Source: Gemmatimonadota bacterium
GTDB taxonomy: Bacteria; Gemmatimonadota; Gemmatimonadetes; Longimicrobiales; Gaopeijiaceae
DNA: 64,000 nucleotides
Assembly: GCA_022827345.1 (NCBI GenBank)
Contig: JAJDTB010000035.1
Span: 1 to 64,000, forward strand
Direction: 5' to 3'
Of the stretch, positions 45,526 through 54,448 are shown piece by piece; the first letter of the stretch is position 1, and the number at the start of each line of letters is the position of its first letter. A program made the translations under genes and the position numbers. Under the pieces are notes generated by a model. That model did not search any database and was not told the DNA's origin. It worked only from the letters and a program-made list of their open reading frames with translations.

Positions 45526-47021
45526 CCCGTCACCGCCTCGGCCTCGATCTCGACGAGCAGGTCGTCGCCGACCGTGTCCGCGCGCACAAGCGTGTTGGCC
45601 GGCCGGATGTTCGCGAAGCGGAGGCCGTGCGCCCGGGCGACCGGCTCCCAGTCGACGTCGCCGCGGATGAACACGCGGGTGCGCACCACATCGTCGAGCC
45701 CGGCGCCCAGCGATTGCAGCGCCCCCTCGATCTTGTCGATGATGAAGTGGGTCTGCGCGCCGGGATCGCGACCGCCGATCAGGCGGTCGCCGTGCGAGGC
45801 GGTGGTGCCGGCGACCATGATGCGGTTGCCCTTGCGCACCGCGCGGCTGTAGCCGGCAAGCGCCTCCCAGGGGGTGCCGGTCGAGACGCGATCGGTGCCG
45901 TCGCGGCTTTCGACGGGGTAGGGCGCGGGGAAGTGCGTGATATGGTGGCTGAGGTCGCCCGAGGCGGTGAGGAAGGGGGGGCGCCGGTACTCGTCGCCGC
46001 AGTCGCCGCCGATGGGGTCGAGTTCGGCGCAGGCGGCGTCAAGGGCGGTGCGCGCCGCGTTGTCGAGGTCGAAGCGGAAGAGGTTGAGGTTGTCGTCGAT
46101 GTGGTCGCTCTCGCCGAGGCGGGCGCCGACGATGATCCCCGCGACGGCCGGGTGGTCCAGGATGTAGCGGCAGGCGACGTTGGCGATGGACCACCCTGAC
46201 GTAACGTTAGGGTTGGTCTCATTCAACCCTGTTGCCACACGCGCGACCGTCCTCAGGAGGTGCTGGAAGCGCTCCCAACCGCCGCTCTGATCAATAAACC
46301 GACGGTACTTCATCTGCGACCAGGTCAGGGATTCGTCGATCGGGGGCTCCTCGCGGCCCAGCCAGCGCTCGCTGAGGAAGCCGCCGGCCAGGGTTCCGTA
46401 GGCCAGCAGCCCGATCCCGTGAGTGCGGCAGACCTCAGCCAGCGCGCCCGCGGCACGCCGGTCGATCAGCGAGAAGGAGACCTGGTTGGAGACGATCGGC
46501 ACGCCGCTGCGGATGGCCATGTCGAGGTGCACGGCGTCGCAGTTGGTGAGGCCGAGGTGACGGATCCGGCCCGCCGCCTGGTGCTCGGCCAGCATGAAGA
46601 GACAGTCCAGCCAGCTCGGGTCGGCGTAGTTCCAGGCGTGGAATTGCAGGAGGTCGATGGCGTCGGTCTGGAGGCGGTCGAGAGCGCGCCTGACGGCAGC
46701 GGCGACGGCCTTCTCGCTGGCCGGTCCCGGCTCCGGCACCCACTTGGTGAGGAGTTGCACATCGCTGCGGCGGCGGCCGAGCGTGCCCGCGATGACCTCG
46801 GCCGAGCCGTAGTGGTCGGCCATGTCGAAGGTGGTGAGGCCGGCGTCGGCGTAGGGATCCATCGCGCGCGCGGCTTTGCCCGGGTCGAGGGCCGCCCCGT
46901 CACGCTCCTGGTCGGCGACCTGCCAGAGCCCCGTTACGACGCGGGAGATCTCGAGGCCGGGAGCGAGGGCGGTTCGTTCCACCACGGCCTGCCGGCCCCC
47001 CGGGCGATCCGGTCCGCCCAC
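45522..47021 (-). CDS. Aldo/keto reductase fused to a RidA-like domain
   Basis: A 499-residue fusion. Residues 10-345 are an aldo/keto reductase with the catalytic Asp-Tyr-Lys-His set (FDMADHYGSAE, LLTKW, LLQFHAW) and NADPH-binding C-terminal part (IIVGARLGESDHIDDNL). Residues 370-499 are a RidA/YjgF-type domain (RVSTGTPWEALAGYSRAV, ALQSLGAGLDDVVRTRVFI). RidA domains remove reactive enamines/imines, so the fusion may protect or complete an aldehyde/ketone conversion (inference). GTG 47021 start. Confidence 0.85.
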   Translation of the reverse strand: MGGPDRPGGRQAVVERTALAPGLEISRVVTGLWQVADQERDGAALDPGKAARAMDPYADAGLTTFDMADHYGSAEVIAGTLGRRRSDVQLLTKWVPEPGPASEKAVAAAVRRALDRLQTDAIDLLQFHAWNYADPSWLDCLFMLAEHQAAGRIRHLGLTNCDAVHLDMAIRSGVPIVSNQVSFSLIDRRAAGALAEVCRTHGIGLLAYGTLAGGFLSERWLGREEPPIDESLTWSQMKYRRFIDQSGGWERFQHLLRTVARVATGLNETNPNVTSGWSIANVACRYILDHPAVAGIIVGARLGESDHIDDNLNLFRFDLDNAARTALDAACAELDPIGGDCGDEYRRPPFLTASGDLSHHITHFPAPYPVESRDGTDRVSTGTPWEALAGYSRAVRKGNRIMVAGTTASHGDRLIGGRDPGAQTHFIIDKIEGALQSLGAGLDDVVRTRVFIRGDVDWEPVARAHGLRFANIRPANTLVRADTVGDDLLVEIEAEAVTG

Positions 47022-47030
47022 GTCAGCTCG

Positions 47031-48566
47031 TCACTCCGGCGGAAGCTCCCGGAAGAGCGCCCCGGTGTCGGCGCCTTCCCGCTGCATCCGCGTCACCCGA
47101 ACGATGAAGATCGTGGACGCGAGCGCCATCACCCCGAGCCATACCCAAGTGGAGTGGAAGTACCAGGCGGCCACGTCCGCAGTCAGATCCTTGTTGATGT
47201 GGACGGCCAGGAAGACGGTCAGCAGGATGACGCCGGCGGTGCCGACCACGAGCTGGCCGGTGCGTCCCTTCAGCACCGTGATCCTCGCCGCGCGCTCCGG
47301 ATTGCGGCGGGCAAGGTTGAGCAGCGACAGACACATCAGCAGGAAGTTGACCAGCATCGCGGTGACGAGGATGTCGATGCCCAGGAAGAAGTCGCCCGCG
47401 AGGTGGCTGCCCAGGATGCCCACGGTGGCCATCAGGCCGCTGCCCACCAGCGCGACATGCGGGGTGCGCCAGCGCGCGTTCACGGCGGCGGCGGCGCGCG
47501 GGAAGATCCCGTCCTCGGCCCAGGCGAACATGAGGCGCGATACCGCCAGCAGCATGGCGGGGAGGTCGTTGATGAGGGCGACGGCCGCCCCCGCGACGAT
47601 CGCCACCGTCCAGTACCAGGGGAGGAGGTAGCCCAGCAGGCCGGGCGCGGTGAGGTCGCGCAGCTGCGCCTCCTCGGCCACGAAGCTCCACGGGACCGCG
47701 TGGTAGACGGCGGCCGTGAAGAGGAGGTAGAACGTTCCCACCGTGACGACCGCGAGGCCGGTGGCCAGGGGGAGGTTGCGGCCGGGATTGCGCGCCTCGC
47801 CGCCCGCCTGCGCGATCGAATCGAAGCCGATGAAGCTGGAGAAGAGCAACGCGGCGGCGGCGAGGAGGGAACCGAGGCGGAAGGGGGCCGCGGGTTCCGC
47901 CGGGACGGCGCGGCCCTCGGTGGCCATGAGCGCCGATGCGAAGTCGCCGTGGTCGAAGAGGAATCCGGCCACGATGACCACGCTTCCCAGGGCGAACATC
48001 AGGAACATCATCGGCACGAGGGTGCGCTCGTAGATGCCGAGACCGCGCAGGTTGACGATGACGAAGGTCCAGAGGAAGGCGAGCGCGATCCCCACGCGAA
48101 TCGGCCCGGTATCGAGCGCTTCCGCCACCCCCGCCCATCCGACGGCCCCCGCGATGTCCCTGAGGAAGGGCACGAGGACGTACGACACCACGCCGATCGC
48201 AATCGACAGCCCGAACCACTGCGAGAAGCTCGCCACGAACCCCCAGAAGGGGCTCAGCGACCGGCTGACGTAGATGTAGCTGCCTCCCGCTCGCGGCATC
48301 GCCGACGAGAGGCTGGCGTAGGCGACCGCCGCCACCAGCGCCGGCAGCGCCGCCAAGAAGTACGACGTCAGGACGTGGGGCCCGATCCCCGGGACGTTCC
48401 GCTGCAGCATGATCGGGATCAGGTTGATCGCCGCCCCGAGCATCGCGCAGATGCCGGTCGCGGTCAGCCCCAGGAGCCCGAGCTGCCGGCTCAGCCCGGG
48501 AGACTGTTTGCCGCGAGCCGGGCCGCTGGAACCACCCGCACCGCCTGTCCCACCACCGTTCGTCAT
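47031..48566 (-). CDS. APC superfamily amino-acid permease
   Basis: A 511-residue permease with 12-13 helices, a Gly-rich N-terminal tail and the LGLTATGICAMLGAAINLIP helix 1 with SYASLSSAMPRAGGSYIYVSR-type block (here VAYASLSSAMPRAGG). ATG 48566 overlaps the upstream stop (ATGA) and has GGAG eight bases upstream. With the AKR-RidA and HAD genes it forms one operon, suggesting uptake and conversion of an amino acid or amine. Confidence 0.87.
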   Translation of the reverse strand: MTNGGGTGGAGGSSGPARGKQSPGLSRQLGLLGLTATGICAMLGAAINLIPIMLQRNVPGIGPHVLTSYFLAALPALVAAVAYASLSSAMPRAGGSYIYVSRSLSPFWGFVASFSQWFGLSIAIGVVSYVLVPFLRDIAGAVGWAGVAEALDTGPIRVGIALAFLWTFVIVNLRGLGIYERTLVPMMFLMFALGSVVIVAGFLFDHGDFASALMATEGRAVPAEPAAPFRLGSLLAAAALLFSSFIGFDSIAQAGGEARNPGRNLPLATGLAVVTVGTFYLLFTAAVYHAVPWSFVAEEAQLRDLTAPGLLGYLLPWYWTVAIVAGAAVALINDLPAMLLAVSRLMFAWAEDGIFPRAAAAVNARWRTPHVALVGSGLMATVGILGSHLAGDFFLGIDILVTAMLVNFLLMCLSLLNLARRNPERAARITVLKGRTGQLVVGTAGVILLTVFLAVHINKDLTADVAAWYFHSTWVWLGVMALASTIFIVRVTRMQREGADTGALFRELPPE

Positions 48567-49081
48567 CCTCGATCTCCGGGTCTCACGGTTGCCTCGTCGT
48601 CCGAACCGGCCGGGGGAGACGACGTATGACCGGAAACGAAGAGCCACCGGCCGCCTTCCCTGCGCAGCACGATGGTCATCGCTCCGGCGAATGCGAATCC
48701 GGCCCCGCCCTCGATACCCACCTCCTGCACAAAGTGGCAGGTCGCGACCGCGGCGTCCGGGCCGAGCGCCGTCAGGGTGAGATCCGAAAGGGTCAGCGTG
48801 GCCGACGACGCCATCGCGCCCAACCCGGCAAGCGATTCGCGCGACTCCTCGGCCGAGTGATAGCGGATCTCTCCCTGCTCGATCCACTGAAAGTCCCCCG
48901 ATGGGGAGTAGAAGGTGCCGGCCGAGTCGAAGTCCATCGCGTTCAGGGCTTCCACATAAGCCTCGATGCCGGCCTGGGCCTCGCTGGCCGCGGCTGACAG
49001 CGCCTCGGGAGCAGTATCGCGCGCGCATCCGGCAGCGGCGATGGCAGGCGCCAACAGCGCAAGAGCTCGAATGGGGCGCAA
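48563..49081 (-). CDS. SnoaL/NTF2-like lipoprotein
   Basis: A 172-residue lipoprotein (signal ending AAAGC) with an NTF2-like domain (AGIEAYVEALNAMDFDSAGTFYSP, EGGRWLFVSGHTS). TTG 49081 is used as start, two bases after the FmdB stop. Its stop overlaps the permease start. No catalytic residues identified. Confidence 0.72.
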   Translation of the reverse strand: MRPIRALALLAPAIAAAGCARDTAPEALSAAASEAQAGIEAYVEALNAMDFDSAGTFYSPSGDFQWIEQGEIRYHSAEESRESLAGLGAMASSATLTLSDLTLTALGPDAAVATCHFVQEVGIEGGAGFAFAGAMTIVLRREGGRWLFVSGHTSSPPAGSDDEATVRPGDRG

Positions 49082-49083
49082 AA

Positions 49084-49335
49084 TCAGCCGTGCCGGTCGT
49101 GGCTCTCTTCGTACCGGATGCGTTCGTGCATGCGGTCGCGCGCCTGGGTCGCGTCCCGCTTCTTCGCGGCCCGCATGGCCATGTCATGGGTGCTGGACGA
49201 CTTCACGCGGGGCAGCGAGATGCGCTTTTCGAGTTCCTCGCTCTCGCAGCCCGGGCAGGTCGGTGTCTTGCGACCCAGCACCAGGCGTTCGAACTCGAGT
49301 CCACAGTCCCGGCAGGTGTATTCGTAGATGGGCAT
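49084..49335 (-). CDS. FmdB-type zinc ribbon protein
   Basis: An 83-residue protein starting PIYEYTCRDCGLEFE with CxxC pairs at CRDC and CPGC, the FmdB regulatory-protein zinc ribbon, followed by a charged helix. These small proteins are thought to be regulatory. Reads into the SnoaL-like lipoprotein gene. Confidence 0.9.
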   Translation of the reverse strand: MPIYEYTCRDCGLEFERLVLGRKTPTCPGCESEELEKRISLPRVKSSSTHDMAMRAAKKRDATQARDRMHERIRYEESHDRHG

Positions 49336-49415
49336 AGGTGGAATGTATGCGCGGGAGCAGGCGGTGGACAGGCCGCTCGGAATCGGCCCGGGCCGACGGC
49401 GAACGGGCGATCCGG

Positions 49416-50933
49416 TCAGCCTCCGGACGGCAGCGGCATCTCGGGGCTGTCGATCTCCCGTGCTCTCTCGAAAGCGGGACGGGCTTCGGACGATCGAACC
49501 TGTTCGAGCCAGAACACCCCGTCCCAGACAGAGCTGTTTCCGCGGGTGGAGACGAAGTCCACATCCCCGTCGCCATCCATGTCGCGGGGCAGGAACTTGT
49601 CGAACATGCCGCGTTGCCGCCTTGAAATGTCATGGCGCGTCCAGTCGCCGCTGGGGTCGCCGGGGTTCCGGTACCAGGCGAGGCGGCCGAGCGGATCGGA
49701 GACGGTCACCTCGCCGTCGGTGTCGCGGGGCCCGCGGCTGTAGCCTCCGGTCATCACATCCGCGTCGCCGTCTCCGTCGATGTCGGCGACCACGAGTCCG
49801 ACGAGCTGATCGGGGGCGCCGTTGCCGATTGCGTGGAGCGGCCAGGGCTCGTCGGGCCGCGCCGGCTGCTCCAGCCACACCAGGTAGCGGAAGTCCTCGG
49901 CGAGCACGATGTCGAGCCGGCCATCGCGGTTGAGATCGGCGAAGTCGACGTTGAATCCGGTGACCAGGGCGCGATCGTCCTCCTCCTCCCCCGGCGGCCG
50001 GTCTGCCGCAGGGATCGAGGTCCCGTCGATCTCGATGCGGTGCTCGCGGAAACGGATTTCGCCGTCGGTCACGTTCTCGTACCAGAAGATGCGGCTCTCG
50101 GCCACCGAACCGCCCAGCACGTCGAGGTCGCCGTCGCCGTCCAGATCGACGGGCCGGGAGTTGATCGGCCACGGGATCCGCGTGAGCTCGTGTTCGACCC
50201 AGCTCTCCGCGTCGAGGGGGTCGCCGCGCAGCTCGAACCAGGAAATCGGGCGGGGCTCGGTGCCATCGCGCCCGGGACTCTGCGCGCCCTTGTTGGCCGT
50301 GACGATCTCGGGCCGTCCGTCCCGGTCGAAGTCGGCGAGGAAGACCCGGATGAACGACCCGCGGCCCGTGACGACGGGCGGGACGATACGCTGCCAGGGC
50401 GCCGAGCGCGCATCCGGGCCCGGATTCTCGAGGTAGACGAGGTGGCCGAGTTCGCACGCCGCGACCACGTCGGGCCATCCGTCGCCGTTCAGATCGCCTA
50501 TCGCCGCGTCCTCGGCCGCTCCGGCGTCGGGGCCGTCCACCAGGGTGGCGAGCTCCCAGCTGTCCGGGTCCGCCGAGCCGAACGCGACACGGACATGACC
50601 GTCCGCCACCCCGTCGTACTCGGTGTCCGACTCGTGCACCGACACGATGTCGAGGTATCCGTCCCGGTCGAGGTCACCCATGACGGAGCCGTCGGCCCCC
50701 CGGATCGCGACGCCGCCAAGCGCTTCGTCGTCGATCAGGTGCTCGCGCCACGAGATGTAGCTGCCGTCGGCGGCCGTGGCCCCGGTCGGGGTCGACGCGA
50801 CGTCCACTCCGTCCGGTGCCCCCGGCGGCGCGCAGGCTGCGAGAAGGCCGATCGAGATCGCCCACGCGCCCCGGGCCTCAGCGGCAAATCGTGCCACCCG
50901 GAGCGCGCTCACGGCGGGGACGGCGGGGACCAC
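49416..50933 (-). CDS. FG-GAP/VCBS repeat lipoprotein
   Basis: A 505-residue exported lipoprotein (signal ending LLAAC) with at least six calcium-binding-like DxDxDGxxD motifs (GDLDRDGYLDIV, GDLNGDGWPDVV, DLDGDGDLDVL, DLNRDGRLDIV, DIDGDGDADVM, DMDGDGDVDFV) spaced as in FG-GAP seven-bladed propellers. A binding role at the cell surface is likely. GTG start four bases after the stop of the peptidase gene, same operon. Confidence 0.85.
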   Translation of the reverse strand: MVPAVPAVSALRVARFAAEARGAWAISIGLLAACAPPGAPDGVDVASTPTGATAADGSYISWREHLIDDEALGGVAIRGADGSVMGDLDRDGYLDIVSVHESDTEYDGVADGHVRVAFGSADPDSWELATLVDGPDAGAAEDAAIGDLNGDGWPDVVAACELGHLVYLENPGPDARSAPWQRIVPPVVTGRGSFIRVFLADFDRDGRPEIVTANKGAQSPGRDGTEPRPISWFELRGDPLDAESWVEHELTRIPWPINSRPVDLDGDGDLDVLGGSVAESRIFWYENVTDGEIRFREHRIEIDGTSIPAADRPPGEEEDDRALVTGFNVDFADLNRDGRLDIVLAEDFRYLVWLEQPARPDEPWPLHAIGNGAPDQLVGLVVADIDGDGDADVMTGGYSRGPRDTDGEVTVSDPLGRLAWYRNPGDPSGDWTRHDISRRQRGMFDKFLPRDMDGDGDVDFVSTRGNSSVWDGVFWLEQVRSSEARPAFERAREIDSPEMPLPSGG

Positions 50934-50936
50934 CCC

Positions 50937-53813
50937 CTACGACACTTTCCTCTTCACCTCGAGCCCCAGCGTCTTCCCCTTCAGCACCGCCGGCACGCCT
51001 TCTTCCATCCACACCGGCGCCGGCGCGTCCATCAGGTAGTGGTCGAAGAACTGCTGCATGCGGATCGCCCAGTCCTTGCGGTCGGCTTCGCGGCTCAGCC
51101 CGTGGCCCTGGCCGTTGTAGTTGAGCATCCAGACCGGCTTCTGCAGGCGGCGCATGGCGACGAACATCTCGATCCCCTGGTACCAGGGAACCGCGCCGTC
51201 CTCGTCGTTGTGCATCATGAGCAGCGGTGTGTGGATCTTGTCGGCGTAGAAGACCGGCGAGTTGTGCAGGTACTCGTTGGTGGACTCCCACAGCGTGCCG
51301 CCGATACGGCTCTGGGTGCGCTCGTACTGGAACATGCGGCTCATGCCGGACTGCCAGCGGATGCCGCCGTAGGCACTCGTCATGTTGCTGACGGGGGCGC
51401 CCGCCTCGGCCGCCGCGAAGAGGTTCGTCTTGGTGACCATGTAGGCGATCTGGTAGCCGCCCCATGAATGCCCCTGCACGCCGATCTTGTCCTCCTTGAC
51501 GAAGCCGCGGGCGACGAGGCTCAGCACGCCGGGCACGACCGCGTCGAGTGCGCTCTCGCCGGGATAGCCGATCTCGTAGGGGATGTCGGGAATGAATACC
51601 ACATAGCCACGGCTGACGTAGAAGGGCACCGAGACCGAGGAACCTCCCGGCCGGACCGAGCGATGCTGGTGGATCCCGTCGGACATGCGCTCGTAGAAGT
51701 AGACCATCATGGGGTACTGCTGCGCGGGATCGAAGCCGTCGGGCGTGAAGAGGATGCCCTGCAGCGGGGTCCCGTCGTTGGAGTTCCACTCGACGATCTC
51801 GGCGGAGCCCCAGCGGTAGTCGGCCTGCTGGGGATTGGCGTCGGTCATCTTCGCCATGTCGTCGAAGGCGATGTCCACGCCCTCGCCGCCGGTCACCCAG
51901 AGGTCGGGGAACTCGCGGAAGTCCTCGCGGCTGACCAGCCAGCGGTCCGCGTCGTCCGCCTTGCCGCGGATGCGGAAGGTCTTGTCGGCGACGATGACCG
52001 GCTCGGGCGCGGCGGCCCGGTCGGTGCGCCCGCGCTGGAAACCGCCCTGTTTGCCCATGTAGTGGAAGGACTGCCAGAGCGCGTCGCCCTCCGGGATGGC
52101 CGGCTCTCCGAAATCGGTCCGGGCGTAGCGGAAGCGGGTGCCCGAGTCGCGGCCCGCGCCGCCGGTGAGGTTGGTGACCTCGCCGGTGGCGGGCTCGTAG
52201 CGCCAGGCGTCGTAGCGGTCGTAGAAGAGGAGCGCGTTGTCGCCCTCGGTCCAGAATGCCGGGCCGTAGGGAGGCGGCAGGTCCGGGTGGTCGTCGAGTT
52301 CGTTCCAGACTGCGTGGGGGACGTCGGCGCTCGCCGCGACGGGGTCGCCGGCGGCGGTCGGCGCCACCATCCAGTGCCGGGCTTCTCCGTCCCACCAGGA
52401 CATGAAGGTGCCCATCGGCGACATCGAGGCGCCCCCGAAGCCCTTCATGCGCTGCGCGACCAGGCGCCGCTCACCGGTAGCCACGTCGATCGCGTAGACA
52501 TCGTTGTAGCGCCCGTCCCACGAGATGAGCTGCCGGTAGGGCACGTCGGTTGCGCCGATGGCGTAGTCGGCGTCGCCCTCGGCCGCGAATCGCACGGTGG
52601 GAACGTCCGGCGTGCCCAGCTGCACCACCGCCCCGCCGTCCAGGTGCGCCACGGCCGCGTAGGTGCGGTTGCGCTCCTGGTTGGCCTGCACCAGCTGCAT
52701 CGGCTGCAGGTAGGGATCCCGCCAGTTCCACACGTCGAGTGTGACCTTGTCATCGTCGAGCGTCTCGTCCTCCTCCTCGGGCTCGGGCCGGGGCGCGGTC
52801 CCGAAGCGGATGCGGCCACCGCCGTCCGAGAAGGTGACGTTGCCGTTCTCGCTCACCCACCACCCGTCCGGCACGCCATCGGTAGCCGAATTGGCTACAG
52901 CGGCCCCGGACCACGACGGCCCGGCTCCATGGTAGAGCGTGAACTCGGCCTGCTCGGCTTCGTAGTCGTCCCGGTCGGAGAGGAAGGCCACCTGGGAGCC
53001 GTCCTCGGCGATCGCCAGCTGCTCGTAGTTGCCCAGGCCCTCCAGCACCGCATGCCGCGACATGTCGTCGAGCGTGACCACAAACACGCCGTCGCCCTCG
53101 CCGTCCTCGGCGGAGGTGGCGAAGGTCAGCACGGCAGCCTCGTCCGCGAAGAAGTAGTCGGTAACCTTCTCGTACCGCGTCTCGCCACCGGTGGCCAGGT
53201 TGAGCAGGACCAGCGCAGACCCCTCGTCCTTCTCCTTCTCGTCCGCGTCGTCCTCCCCTTCCTCCTCGGCCTCAGCCTCACCCTCCGGCTCCGCCGCGGC
53301 TTCCTCCTCACCCTCCCCGGCTTCCTCGTCCTCGACCGGCACGTAGGCCACCCATGCGCCACTCCCGGCCACCCTGTGCCCCTCGATGGCGCCAACCGTG
53401 CGGGCCTCGGGTCCACCGCTCCCCAGCGCGATCACCCCCAGCGAGTCCTTCGGCAGCGCGTCGCCCCGCTTCCCTTCGCGCCTCAGCGAATCCACGACGG
53501 CCTCCACCGGCGGCACCTCGAACACCACGAACCGCGAGTCGGATGTGAACACCGGGCTGCTTCCGCGCATGGTCAGCGGCGTGGCACCTTCGCGCGCGGC
53601 CCGGATTGTGAGCACGGGATCGCCCTCCATCGCGGTCAGCACGTAGACCAGCCAGGCACCGTCGGGCGACAGCGATGGGCTGGCGATCGTGTTCCAGTGC
53701 AGAACGTCCTCGTGGTCGAGGGCCCGCTGCTGCGCGGCGGACGGAGCGGCCGCGACGGCGACGAAGGCGAGCGAAAGGGCGGCGGCCGCGGTGAATAAAC
53801 GCGGGAAAATCAT
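50937..53813 (-). CDS. S9 family prolyl oligopeptidase-like exported peptidase
   Basis: A 958-residue peptidase with signal peptide (ending PSAAQQ), an N-terminal beta-propeller and a C-terminal alpha/beta hydrolase domain with nucleophile GHSWGG, acid in HNDEDGAVPW and His in GQGHGL. Cuts short peptides, probably in the periplasm. The propeller carries a very acidic insert near residues 160-200 (about two thirds Glu/Asp). ATG 53813 has GGAG nine bases upstream. Confidence 0.9.
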   Translation of the reverse strand: MIFPRLFTAAAALSLAFVAVAAAPSAAQQRALDHEDVLHWNTIASPSLSPDGAWLVYVLTAMEGDPVLTIRAAREGATPLTMRGSSPVFTSDSRFVVFEVPPVEAVVDSLRREGKRGDALPKDSLGVIALGSGGPEARTVGAIEGHRVAGSGAWVAYVPVEDEEAGEGEEEAAAEPEGEAEAEEEGEDDADEKEKDEGSALVLLNLATGGETRYEKVTDYFFADEAAVLTFATSAEDGEGDGVFVVTLDDMSRHAVLEGLGNYEQLAIAEDGSQVAFLSDRDDYEAEQAEFTLYHGAGPSWSGAAVANSATDGVPDGWWVSENGNVTFSDGGGRIRFGTAPRPEPEEEDETLDDDKVTLDVWNWRDPYLQPMQLVQANQERNRTYAAVAHLDGGAVVQLGTPDVPTVRFAAEGDADYAIGATDVPYRQLISWDGRYNDVYAIDVATGERRLVAQRMKGFGGASMSPMGTFMSWWDGEARHWMVAPTAAGDPVAASADVPHAVWNELDDHPDLPPPYGPAFWTEGDNALLFYDRYDAWRYEPATGEVTNLTGGAGRDSGTRFRYARTDFGEPAIPEGDALWQSFHYMGKQGGFQRGRTDRAAAPEPVIVADKTFRIRGKADDADRWLVSREDFREFPDLWVTGGEGVDIAFDDMAKMTDANPQQADYRWGSAEIVEWNSNDGTPLQGILFTPDGFDPAQQYPMMVYFYERMSDGIHQHRSVRPGGSSVSVPFYVSRGYVVFIPDIPYEIGYPGESALDAVVPGVLSLVARGFVKEDKIGVQGHSWGGYQIAYMVTKTNLFAAAEAGAPVSNMTSAYGGIRWQSGMSRMFQYERTQSRIGGTLWESTNEYLHNSPVFYADKIHTPLLMMHNDEDGAVPWYQGIEMFVAMRRLQKPVWMLNYNGQGHGLSREADRKDWAIRMQQFFDHYLMDAPAPVWMEEGVPAVLKGKTLGLEVKRKVS

Positions 53814-54002
53814 GGTCCGGATCTCCGGTTGGGGGACTTCAGGGCTGCGGAGGCCGCCGTCAGGGACGCAACCCGCCGTCCCCAACGGCACTCCCAGCGA
53901 CATAGCTTGCGCCAGATCGACGCTGGCCGCCAGTAGCGCGGGGGGCCGCCGGGTCACCCACGGATGCTGCACACCGCCGGGCTCAGCGGCCCGAAGGCCT
54001 GC

Positions 54003-54368
54003 TCAGTCGCCCCCCGTGCCGAAGATGGTCGCCAGCATGTCCCGGTTGAAGCCGACCACGAACGTCGTGCCGACCCGCATCGCGGGCGCCCGCAGCTTGC
54101 CCCAGCGGCTGGTCATCATGCCTGCGAGGTCGTCGTCCGCGGGCCGGTCGTCCGCCGTAAGATCCACGCGCACCAGCTTCCTGCCCTTGGCGACGCAGAG
54201 TTCGGTCATGCCGTCGAGCAGGGACAGCGCCTCGGAGGCCGCCACCGGGTCCTTGCTCGCGCTTCTGGTTTCAGCCGCTTCGATATCGTTCTTCGCAAGA
54301 AACTCCTGCGTGCGCTTGCAGCTGGTTCAGCCCGGGCGGTGGTAGCGCCACTCGAGGTTCCGGCTCAT
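54003..54368 (-). CDS. ArsC-like thioredoxin-fold selenoprotein (in-frame TGA = Sec14)
   Basis: Read through one in-frame TGA (complement of 54327-54329) the frame gives a 121-residue ArsC/Spx-like thioredoxin-fold protein: EWRYHRPG-U14-TSC17-KRTQEFLAKNDIEAAE, then ... GKLRAPAMRVGTTFVVGFN with the cis-proline strand. In relatives the first residue of the motif is Cys (CxxC). ATG 54368 has AAGGA seven bases upstream. The TGA is followed by a 5-bp hairpin. Likely a thiol/selenol reductase; substrate unknown. A truncated 81-residue start at 54245 would remove the active site and is not credible. Confidence 0.8.
54295..54329 (-). promoter_or_regulatory. UGA codon and candidate SECIS hairpin of the ArsC-like selenoprotein
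   Basis: On the coding strand, TGA (54329-54327) is followed seven bases later by GCAAG, a 15-base loop containing GGAG, and CTTGC. The GG lies 21-22 bases after the UGA, in the normal SECIS window. A competing CTGC/GCAG stem is also possible, so the exact fold is less clear than in the MerB-like gene. Confidence 0.55.
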
Positions 54369-54448
54369 TGGGGGATCCTTGTGTTCGGGGGTTGTTGCGC
54401 CTTGTCGATCCTGCCCGGCGGGCCCGCGGCCGTTCGGTCCGACGCCGC

